From Ptychodera flava (taxonomy: Eukaryota > Hemichordata > Enteropneusta > Ptychoderidae), in contig NC_091947.1 in assembly GCF_041260155.1 (NCBI RefSeq), positions 32,311,528-32,375,527 of the forward strand: a stretch of DNA of 64,000 nt. The letters are read 5' to 3'. The translations under genes and the position numbers were made by a program. Below are positions 54,758 to 64,000 of the stretch, piece after piece. Numbering within the stretch: the stretch's first letter is position 1; every line of letters begins with the position of its first letter. Below the pieces are notes generated by a model that had not been told where the DNA came from, did not search any database, and saw only the letters and a list, made by a program, of their open reading frames with translations.

Positions 54758-54860
54758 TACTAAACCACAACCGATGCAAGTGTCAGTATGAGTTGATATG
54801 AAGATTTCGAAAACAAGACGTGGTTAAGTGTCGCTTTCTCGTGACGTAACTTTCGTAGAA
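54758..54860. promoter_or_regulatory. possible bidirectional promoter
   Basis: About 100 bp lie between two divergent candidate start codons. The sequence includes TCTCGTGACGTAACTTTCG, a CRE-like TGACGTAA element, and lacks a TATA box. Bidirectional, CpG-containing, CRE-bearing promoters are common in animal housekeeping genes; here it is an inference from position. Confidence 0.3.
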
Positions 54861-54914
54861 ATGGAAGAGAGCCAAGCCGAGGACAGCAATCGATCCAAGT
54901 GCATCATCGGATAT
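54861..54914 (+). CDS. candidate first exon on the plus strand
   Basis: ATG in a strong context (GTAGAAATGG) encodes MEESQAEDSNRSKCIIGYCY then Q and a split codon at donor GGTAGGAA. It could be the N-terminus of the SLC28-like locus downstream, whose proteins begin with a variable acidic tail, or a separate small gene. C-x4-C is also compatible with the start of a THAP domain. Not resolved. Confidence 0.3.
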
Positions 54915-56401
54915 TGTTACCAAGGTAGGAAATAAACCCAACCACTGCTATCTCAGTTCGTTTTTTCTATAAAATGTTTTAATTACGGAGACATAGCGTA
55001 GCATTCAGGATGACAACGTTTCCAATTTCCAAGACATTCTATGATTGAGCCTTTCTGTTTGAAAGGGGGGGGGGAGGGGCTGTCTGTCGCGTGTAAATTC
55101 TGTTTGCCTATACTTGTGCATTAGACGAAGTTAGCTGAAACTATTATTCGGGACAGTACAGTGTCTAGTCTTCATTGTGTATTTCGAGCTTACGTCACCA
55201 ATCATAAAGTGAACCAGCGGCATCAGTAACTTTTGAGGGTTTCATTTGTACTTTTTATACAAAATTGGATTTCTTCATAAACATAACGGAGTTTAGCCTA
55301 CCTCTTCTGTGCCCATAACCGCCAAATAATGCAGATGTCTAACGAACGACTTACAGACTACATGTTGCATGTTTAAGAATTGCGAAAAATTCCAAACTAC
55401 GAAATTTGCAGACGCTAAAAAGAAGAGGTTTTGTTTTTACGCCCGTCGTCCGAGATTAGTCCGTCTGTCGATGTGAGCTTTTTTGCGCTTGATCGAAAAA
55501 AAATAAACCAGTAAAATTACAGTGCAGTACGTGTGGCAGAAAAATAATATCTTGGCGATCTCATACCATGCTGTAAAGTTCGGAACAGTTACTTCAAGTC
55601 ATCATAAGGCCATGTTTCAGAATTAATGATGCATGTAAACATTCCTTTTCATCTCTGTATTTGAATCCTGTGAACTAAAGAAGACAAAATTAAAATAAAA
55701 ACAACTTCAATGCATCGTTTTTGCAAGTGATGTAGGATGACAACGTCTCCACTTTATGATTGGTGACGTAAACCCATCATTTTTCCTCAAACACTCAATC
55801 AAATGTTGATGAGCACTAAAATTGATCTTGAAGACTATGTACTCAATTTCATTCCCATCCAATCTGCTATTCCTGTGATAGACTATCAGCGCACAAAAGG
55901 TGCACAGAACGATGCACAAATATACCCTCAGCGGTAAAGTATTTGCTTCCATATGAACACGCCGGCAACGCGGGCGAACAAAACACAACATTGAAGTGTC
56001 AGATTTGAAAAGGTGACCAAACGAGGATATATAATTTTTCGACTTACAAGATTTGAAATATTTCCGAATGAGCAGAACATACCCTTTCTAGAATCTCACG
56101 CAAAGACTGAGAAGTTTTCTCTTTGCAGCAGTTTTCTCTTTAGGCCTAATACTCCCAACAACAGATCTGATTGGGCATTTGGTATATCTAATCTCCGCAT
56201 TATTCGTGCTGACAGACAGATTAAAAATTGTCATTTTCACTTGGAATAATATGTAGTTTTCCATTTCATTTCTACTAATATCAATGTATTCTACTAGACA
56301 TTAATGCCATGCTGGCTTACACAACGGTATGATGCTGGGAGCGAGTTCTCGATGAGCGACAACTTTGTCAATTCGTTTGTTTTTGTTTACTTTCTTTCAA
56401 G
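54915..56401. other. intron or intergenic sequence upstream of the SLC28 relic
   Basis: No exon recognised. An open minus-strand frame at 55707-55991 (Arg/His/Cys-rich N-terminus, hydrophobic middle) has no motif I can name. A short G tract is at about 55061-55078. Confidence 0.35.
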
Positions 56402-56580
56402 GGTATCGACAGAGTCGACCGTCGCCTCAAAGATCTTTGTCGAAAGTACAGGTCGACTTTGTTATATCCCCTGTACGCTATACTGCTGACAGCCTATGTT
56501 GTGTACTCGCTGTGAGCAGGGACTTCAACAGGGCTATGGCATTAGTGGCTTTGACAATATTTACCATGAGTATTGGTTGT
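56402..56580 (+). pseudogene. SLC28 relic exon: first membrane segments
   Basis: Acceptor TTTACTTTCTTTCAAG. One frame reads GIDRVDRRLKDLCRKYRSTL and then YPLYAILLTAYVVYSL up to a stop. After a shift of one base the other reads AVSRDFNRAMALVALTIFTM. Together they match the charged pre-membrane segment and first hydrophobic helices of CNT proteins, so one base appears lost near 56510. Confidence 0.7.
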
Positions 56581-56918
56581 GTATAAATCAGTTGTCAAAC
56601 ACTTTGGGCAAACATTACATGTATAAAGAGGTACTATAAAAATGAAGTATCCATCTCCCCATGTGTCAGTCACACCGAGTGTGACAGTCACTAATTTCTG
56701 TGTGACAGTCACATCGACGTTGAAACCACGATGTAGTTTGACGCACTTCTCGAAAGTGATTTCCTCATGTCAAAGAAATGTATCAGATTATTGATGTTCG
56801 CGGTAAATTTGAAGTCCATATACTCAAACAGAGTGTAACCTTACGCATCGCTAATATTTTACATATCACAACTGCTGTAGAAACTAACGTGTGTTGTAAT
56901 ATGTCTTTCTTTCACCAG

Positions 56919-57111
56919 GTTCAGTGGTGAGCTGTATGTTGGGGCATTGTTTTGCAATTTCTGTTCGGTGTCCTGATTCTTGGCTGCTGGCTTCGCGAGT
57001 TTCCGTTGGCTAGGCGATAAAGTCTACTTTTCTCTTTTTCTCGTTTACGCTGATCGTGGAGCTGAATTTGTCTTCAGTGCGTCACTTTAAGTTAATTTCT
57101 TTGTTTTCAAG
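56919..57111 (+). pseudogene. SLC28 relic exon with two stops and one frameshift
   Basis: Acceptor TCTTTCTTTCACCAG. VQW then TGA where the family has an Arg codon (CGA to TGA, a CpG transition), then AVCWGIVLQFLFGVLILG. After a frame change AAGFASFRWLGDKVYF and GAEFVFSASL, a TAA, then FFVFKV and donor GTACCG. Family counterparts are the WR.V.WG.GLQF and GF..F.WLGD segments. Confidence 0.75.
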
Positions 57112-57505
57112 GTACCGAGCGATTCGTTTTCGATATGATGAAAAGATTCAGGAGCATAATTTTCAAAGTAGGTTTATGCATTTACGAGAGGACAGACTTT
57201 AAAATGTTACCATGGTATTTCTGTTCCGCTAATTCTGGCCTCGCAAGTAAAAAGCCTTGTCGTCTCTGCGAATTTGTATGTATTACAAATGGAGTCACAC
57301 CGAAGCAAGTTTGTTTAAACTTTGACAAGGTTAAGGCGACGCTATATTAGAAGCGTTTTCTCCAGTATTTCTTTAACCGCATCATGCTTTTACTGTTTTG
57401 TTTAATTTGACCCAAAGATTAATTTCAATACTTGAGGACAGTACGTACGCTAGATAAGGCAAATAGACAAGTTTGGATATATGTGTGCGCCCTCTATACA
57501 TTCAG

Positions 57506-57696
57506 CGTTTTAAACTCTTCTCACATTGTCTTCTTGTCGATAATATTCTTCAGCTACATTCTGGCTATGCCCTATTACCCCGGAGTAATGCGGTGGATTA
57601 CACAGACATTTTAATTTTGCGGTTGTAATGCAGCACACCGTTGGAACGTCAGGAGCGGAGTCACTCTGCGCAGCCGCAAACATCTTCTCTGGATTG
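57506..57696 (+). pseudogene. SLC28 relic exon: GVMRW..GTSGAESL segment
   Basis: Acceptor CTATACATTCAG. VLNSSHIVFLSIIFFSYILA then MPYYPGVMRWITQ; one base shift near 57605; then NFAVVMQHTVGTSGAESLCA and AANIFSGL up to donor GTAAGC. It corresponds to the P.iiFfS..+.+LYY.GVMqw and GTsa.Esl.aaaNiF blocks of CNTs. Confidence 0.8.
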
Positions 57697-58097
57697 GTAA
57701 GCCTTGACAAAGGTGTTGCACATCTTGCCACTCTCCAAGTATAAGTGTCACTCTAGTATAATTAGGATTGACGGCCTCAACATGTTATTTCGCATTACTA
57801 ATAAGGCTCATGAGTGCTTTCCTTTTGTATCACTATGCGGTGCTTCCGCTTTTGCCCAAATTGATAGAAATCAGGCTAAAAGATATTCTTCTGTGTCATT
57901 CTATAACTATTGATGCAGCTGCAGTCATCGTGTATGACAAAAATATTCAAATCAGTCTTTTTTTCCGTCAAAATGTTTTTATTCGTCCGTTTTCGCTAAG
58001 TAGATGCAGTAGTGTTAGTCTTGTTATAGCGTTACCCGCTGATTTTTGGCTTTCCCTTTGCCCATAAACAAACGTTAATGGTCAGGGCGTCGCCCGT

Positions 58098-58685
58098 GAT
58101 TTCACAGGCCACCCAGACAGTATTAATGAGTTTATTATTGAGTTTTTCTCACTGTTTTTTCTAGCAGTTCCTCTCCTTTTCTTCATCACAGTCCCTCTAT
58201 GGATATGGGGACTGTCTTTATGCTCTGACTGATCGGAGTAAATAAAATAAACGGTTATATAATCCAACCTAGCCTCTTAACTCACCCATTACAAGTTTAT
58301 CTCTCATATACACATCTTGTAATTAATTAGTCAACACAACTAATTATGCTAATCCGTGGACTTATCAAGAGTTGGTCAACATTGCAAAGATAGAGATGTA
58401 AATAAAAAAGAATTTAGTAACCTTTCCTATTTCGCGATGTTGACCAACCCGTAAAATCTCTGATAAGTCCACGGATTAGCATAATTAGTTGTGTTGACTA
58501 ATTAATTACAACATGTGTGTGAACGTCTTGTAATGGGGTGTAAAATAAATAAAAGTCACAGAGGCTAGATTAGGTTATATAACCATTTATTTTATTTACT
58601 CTGATCAGTCAGAGCATGAAGAAAAGGAGAGAAATGATAGAGAAAACTGTGAGAAAAACTCAGTAATAATATTTGGGCCGCCTGT
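58098..58685. mobile_element. about 590-bp foldback in SLC28 relic intron
   Basis: Long arms of about 250 bp pair: TAATTAGTCAACACAACTAA..ATCCGTGGACTTATCA on the left with its inverse on the right, and outer GTTTTTCTCAC, TATGCTCTGACTGATC and CACAGGC segments. The loop is near 58405. Non-coding. It lies where the exon with the TEAPLL motif would be expected, so it may have contributed to its loss. Confidence 0.8.
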
Positions 58686-58865
58686 GGGTATTTCTAAACC
58701 ATGACGCAGGTATTCGGTTGGTTCATTTGATACACTTAAAACGTAACACTTGCTTCATGATCTATTCATAACAAGTAGGGTTACCGGTGAACACGTGCAA
58801 AAAGATACCAACAAATCCGATATTGTTGAAATAACACTTATCGTTTACACTCGTGTAATTAAAAA

Positions 58866-58888
58866 AGCTGGTATATATATATATATAT
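58866..58888. repeat. short (TA)n microsatellite
   Basis: About 11 TA dinucleotides. Confidence 0.9.
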
Positions 58889-59290
58889 AAACAAATCTCG
58901 ACCTTTATCTCAGTGAGACTGTGTACAAGTTAAAAATATAAATAAACAATAGATCTACCTATGCTTTTGCACTTTTCACTTGTGACCCTTGAAAATTTCC
59001 GTACCTGGACATTTTGATAAAATTTCGTCTTCCTAAGACACAAGACCAACAAAATGTTTATAGATCCTAACAGTAGTATACAAAATAGGGATTCTGGCGC
59101 ACATCTCCCTTTCAAAACCTCCATGTCACTCAGGAGGCTCACAACATGTAACCACGCAAAAACACGAAACTCTCGCCAAAAATGGGGACAAAGAGAAGGT
59201 TAAATTTACTAAACTCGGGGCACACTATTGTGAGAACACCCTCCCTTTACTGCCTAAGCCCTCACGATCGCATTATTTGTAAAATATCAG

Positions 59291-59481
59291 TTGAATGTGA
59301 TAAATCCTCATAGATCCGAGAGAAATATCTTGGAGGCAGCAACCAATGGTGCATCAGATGGTCTTAAAGTCTGTGTCAACGTAACAGGACATTTGATTGA
59401 AATCATTTCTGCGTTGGCTTTCATTGATGAAGTTTTGTCTTGGATTGGTGGAAGAGTCGATCACCCAGGGCTGACCTTACG
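59291..59481 (+). pseudogene. SLC28 relic exon, intact: NILEAATNGASDGLKV segment
   Basis: Acceptor GTAAAATATCAG, open throughout, donor GTGAGA. It encodes RNILEAATNGASDGLKVCVN, then HLIEIISALAFIDEVLSWIG and VDHPGLTL. This matches the conserved NxIEAAxxGA..a..+++N+.a.Li.f+a.laf++..L.w+G block of CNTs and is the least damaged exon. Confidence 0.85.
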
Positions 59482-59890
59482 GTGAGATGTAAACCCGTTG
59501 AGTTCTTAAACTTTTAGAATTGTACTCACAGATACTTAGTAACCTTTTTGTCCAAATTAAACTCACCAGATATGAACTGAAAATGCTCACGTGTTTCAGC
59601 ACATATTGATGTTGTATGTGAATTTGAACTTTTGCCACATTTTTGCAACTTTATTGAAAGTATTACGATCAACATACTGAACAATATTCATCACAGATTA
59701 ATTACAAGGACATTAAGTATATAAATATGTAATTGGCTGAAATTTTAGTCAGCCTGGCAGAAAGTTTTGTCAGCTTTGGTCGTCAATCTAGAAATATAGC
59801 CCATATTAGGAAAATTCATTAAATATGCAAATTAGGCATTGGCTGAAGTAAAAATGCTTAATGACTTTCAGTAATGTTAAATCATAGTAT

Positions 59891-60022
<132 letters not shown>

Positions 60023-60489
60023 AAAAGATGAATACCAGAGAGCTTAAGCTTGAAATTGTGTAGTAATTTCGGTTCATATCGAGCGCCTGAACACGCTGTC
60101 AGAGTCGGCCCATACGATTTTGAACGACTTACTTCCCATTCCACCTTTATAATGTTATCTCCATAGACATAGAGAGAGTAGTATGGGTGTTTGGCAAACA
60201 TTGATTAAAACAAACAAAACAAACAGACAAACATTGATTAAAACCTACAGCAAGGTAAAATTATTTTTTACTAAATGGACTCGATAAGAATACATGTGCG
60301 CACTTTATCAGTTTTCAAGTTTAGTACACTTTAATCCAGCTGCCTTTACTTGTAATAATGAAATGATTAAGGGACATTTTATCTTGGCAAGATTCTTCAC
60401 TCTCTTAGTATTCATTGTGGAAAGCATTATTTGATGTTCAGAGTTTTCACCGGCCCTTGATTCTGCTCTGCTCTGCCAACTTCTTACAG

Positions 60490-60674
60490 GTACACCCCGA
60501 AGTCATAGCAACCTACGCCCTGTGTGGTTTCGCCAATGTTGGTGCAGCTGTCATCTATAGGAGGACTGTCGCCTTTGTTACCGCCTCATCGAAAGGGCAA
60601 GAAGGCCATTTTATCTCTTAAATCTTTTTTGTTGGCTGGGTCGTTGGCTTGCCTTATGACGGCTTGTGTGGGTG
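60490..60674 (+). pseudogene. SLC28 relic exon: ATYALCGFAN segment, one frameshift
   Basis: Acceptor CCAACTTCTTACAG. VHPEVIATYALCGFANVGAA, then a one-base shift, then SSIGGLSPLLPPHRKGKKAI and LKSFLLAGSLACLMTACVG before donor GTAAGC. It is the ATYALCGFAN..s+GI.+GGL..+.P.R+ block of the family. Confidence 0.82.
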
Positions 60675-60742
60675 GTAAGCTTAGCTTATTATGTTCCGCA
60701 TGCATTCGATATTTTCCGAGAGTTCCTCAACATAAAAAAGCC

Positions 60743-60744
<2 letters not shown>

Positions 60745-60792
<48 letters not shown>

Positions 60793-60797
60793 AATAA
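60745..60797. repeat. (AAC)n microsatellite
   Basis: About 16 AAC/ACA triplets grading into AAT. Confidence 0.95.
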
Positions 60798-61144
60798 TTA
60801 CCTCCTGGTCCACAAACACAACAACGATAACAATCGGTATCGAACAAGTGCAGGCTTATTTGAGAGAATTAGATTAGAAGAAATGTTGGCGTTATTTACA
60901 AAATTAAGCCCATTACCTGATTTACCGGTAATTTGTAATATGACGACTTTCAGATATAGGGCACCTAAAACGTTTGATAAATTTCTACAATTAAAATGAT
61001 CCTATTGCCCGATTAGTTCAAATCGTGTTACATTTTAAAGCAGTGCATTTGTCCAATCACATGATTAAGATATGCTTGATAAAAAATATGGTTGTCTTGT
61101 TTTCAAACAAATTCTCTCTTTTTGTTTTGATCTGTCTTTTACAG

Positions 61145-61209
61145 TTGTTGCAAGATTTACGAACATGGAGCTCTCCTCTACTCTCTGTGACTTTATAACG
61201 GTCCTTTAA
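61145..61209 (+). pseudogene. possible last exon of the SLC28 relic
   Basis: Acceptor ATCTGTCTTTTACAG. In the phase left by the previous exon it encodes VVARFTNMELSSTLCDFITV then L and a stop. Only position and phase support it. Confidence 0.4.
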
Positions 61210-64000
61210 CATTTCACGTTTCATTTTCATATTTCCTTGAAATGCTAGACTTGCGATTCTCGTTGTTAATCAACAGCATGCATCTTCTAATTGTAATTAT
61301 AGCTCCATCAAATATTTACTCTGATCTCTTAAAGTTGTACACTTGACCGCCTTCATCTATTCCACGCCTGGCTTTATAGCTGTTGGTAAAGTTTCAGAGA
61401 TTTAGGGGATACAAGTCCAGTACAGTACTGTAAAAATATTGTTTTTAATAGTTTTTACAGGGATTTTATTTTCCTGGTTTGATGCTTTTATTTAACTTCC
61501 CCGTTTCTTCACGTTTTTATTGGAGTTTAAATTTACTGATTCGTCAGTCTAACAATTTAGGATAATTTGGTAGTGTAAAAATGTTGGTTTCATATGCAAA
61601 TGTGAGCTCTTTCTGCTTTACTTTTTTCAATACACTTGCTTTCATGGGAAATTTGTAATATTGCAACCTTCAGCTATGAAACACTCAACAATTATGATAA
61701 ATCTTAATGGTATTTCACACAGTCACCCGTTCTTTTCCTCTCAACGGCTTGATAAATAGGCTGCAGTAACATTTTATGCGATCTCATTGCAATAACCAAA
61801 ACTCCTCCATGATAATGTTATAGATTGTCTTTAAGGTCGCCCACTTGAAATATTAATGGAATATCCTGAACAGATTTTAGCGATACAAAACAAGTCGATC
61901 TCTCACAGGAAGAGGCGCAACTTCGAGGACAATCGGTCATAATTTGTTAAGGCGAACAATACTTCTTAAACTTTAGTGAAAGATTATTTTTTATTCATCT
62001 GTACACATTGTTGGAGCTAGAGGGTTCAAAGTACTATTTGGTCATTCAAAAATGTAGATGCAGGGACTTGCAGTACGCCTTGAAGGCACTGAGCATGGAT
62101 GTATCTTTTGTGTTAAGTATTGATTTCAAATCAGTGCCAAGTAAGGAGCCATTTTGAAATAGGTTGACATTGTTAATCGTATTGCGGTTGATTACGATAG
62201 TTCTGACATATTTATCAGTTGATGGGCAAATTTATGCTTCTTTCGAGAAAGTCATCGTATCCTGTTTATGCTTGAATTGTATTTATGTTTGTTTTCAGTA
62301 TGTATTTCGACTTAATCTGATTAAACTCCGATATAGAAATGTGTCAGTCTTTTCCAGCACCTCTCTATACCTGTCTCTCCAGAGGTGCAGGACAGCGGAA
62401 GTAAAACCTCAGAACCATTGCGCAAAAAACAATACATCGCTACGTCTGATTTTAATTACTTTGTTTCTCGTCTATTCGTTTCGTTGAATTACCATTTTAG
62501 AATAAATATAAAACGTATTAGACTATCAAATATTTACACTTTGTTTCTTCGTGGTATTTCTTTCTTGACCAAGCAACTTATCAAGCAATGTGTAAGTCCT
62601 ACAGGACATTTTCCAACTCGGTGCTGAAGTATACGATGTCGACAGAAAGTGTCGACTGTTGAGATTTGCTTTCACCAGGGCAACAAACGCGTCCTCGTGG
62701 CTAATCCATACACATAATCACTTACTTCGAACGGTACAATGGAGGTCACCATTAGGCATTATTGCTGGTACACTAGGCAGACACATGCCATATCCAATGG
62801 TTCACTAGGCAGACGTATGTCATATCCATTGGTTCACAGTGGCAAAATCGAACTTCAGATGAATAGAATAAAATACAGGTATATTAATTGTATTAAAATA
62901 CGCCGCTAATGATTGAAATGAAGCTGACGAAATTACTTGACAAGAATTCAGCATTTAAAAGCCGTTGAGTTTAAAAATACACGCTGGGAAGATGATGGCC
63001 CTTCAAATTCACTAATAATAGCACTGAATGAAAATTGATCGAGAAATACCGGTGGTATTGTGTTCGAATTGACGAGTCCTAGAAACAAAGCGACCTGCAG
63101 CATTCTGACGTGATTGAAGGAGTCCAAACTGAATCTTCCAATACATGCATAAGAGTGGTACAATAATCCGGCCGAGACGTCATACATGTAAATGGGTGAA
63201 ACAGTTTTCCAGTATTTGGTTTGTCCAACAAGTGACGGATCTTTTCAATTCTACCTAGCGCGTGAGAACCATTCCAGGATTGCAGATGTGACTGGTGTGG
63301 TCGGACATCGAGCTATCTTGATTCAGTACCATACGGAGATTACGAACTGACGAACGAGGCATTATCAAACTCGCAAGTTATGTATATGGTATTTATTTGT
63401 TTATAATCATCTATTTACTTATGGGCACCGAGGGGATGTGTGACAAAGAACGTATGGTCAATGCGCCTGTGGCATAAACAATTCACATGATTCCAAAATT
63501 CGAGTCTAAACTTTCCCGTCACGAGTTTTAAAACGTTAAAATTTTGACAGCTGAGGATTTAATTCTAATCGTTTATATGCGACCAACAGTATAAGATTTA
63601 TTGTTGTGTATGACCATGATTACGTCAAATATTAATTAGTTTGCTCATGAACTGGCTTAAATTGGTGTAAAATGAAGGTATTATTGAGAAACTTCCTCAT
63701 TGATCTTTGAGAAACTAGCCTTGTTTCGATACTTCGAATCAAATCTTAAACAAAGATTTTCGGCGAACATTAGTTACATGTAATTGGAGATCATGCAAAC
63801 TTTTGACAATTTGTTTTCTGAGTCAAGACCTTCAGAATACAGGTCTATGGAAGAACTGTTACAGTACTATTTCCCATTCAGGGCGATATACCTGTATGAT
63901 TTGCACTGAGTAAAAAGTTGGAGGCCCCCTCGCGATACTCTTGAATTTTCAAGCTACCCAAACACCCGGCCAGTATCAGTGTCTTTCGTGCCCCCTTAAT
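61210..64000. other. no gene recognised
   Basis: AT-rich sequence with a few short open frames (for example 62164-62487 plus, hydrophobic; 62948-63187 minus) and no motif. A tandem pair of about 43 bp (TTCACTAGGCAGAC.TATG) lies at 62765-62845. Confidence 0.4.

Overview
The window is eukaryotic: AT-rich, with spliced genes, long introns, microsatellites and dense animal-type transposons (Mutator, ISL2EU, LINE, palindromic MITEs). A solute-carrier SLC28 relic together with THAP/SWIM/YqaJ transposon genes suggests a marine invertebrate. A deuterostome such as an acorn worm or lancelet is my guess, but the species is inferred and not shown. There is no bacterial gene organisation, and I recognised no rRNA, tRNA or CRISPR.

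The first 41 kb is one nested transposon complex. Imperfect 318/322-bp inverted repeats at 1160-1477 and 40907-41228 are flanked by identical 9-bp direct repeats (ATGCGTATT, 1151-1159 and 41229-41237). This delimits a 40,069-bp Mutator-like element (MULE). Its minus-strand, multi-exon transposase gene runs from about 37.7 kb down to 5.0 kb. The gene is cut in half by a second element of 24,987 bp (6466-31452) with CAGGGCTTGACA termini and a 2-bp duplication; removing it rejoins the MULE reading frame.

That 25-kb element is an ISL2EU-type transposon with two convergent spliced genes. One is a plus-strand THAP-HTH-DDE transposase (12026-18094). The other is a minus-strand SAP-SWIM-YqaJ nuclease gene (30695-21289). 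It has itself been colonised by a 3.7-kb APE-RT LINE (8194-11897), a 3.9-kb CAGTTCG-ended element in the THAP intron (12153-16030), a 4.4-kb TAA-flanked element in the YqaJ intron (25855-30252), and several palindromic MITEs. The 12153-16030 insertion holds a further 1.4-kb palindromic element that carries a minisatellite, so nesting reaches five levels.

From 41.2 to 54 kb there is tandem-repeat and foldback DNA: a 126-bp (6 x 21) higher-order satellite, a second 21-bp array, 147-bp repeats, a 940-bp foldback with a nested MITE, and a 1.35-kb TAA-flanked element. At 54.5-54.9 kb two short divergent candidate first exons may mark a host bidirectional promoter. From 56.4 to 61.2 kb lie recognisable plus-strand exons of a concentrative nucleoside transporter (SLC28/CNT) with frameshifts, in-frame stops and missing exons, called here as a pseudogene. 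The last 2.8 kb shows nothing I can name.
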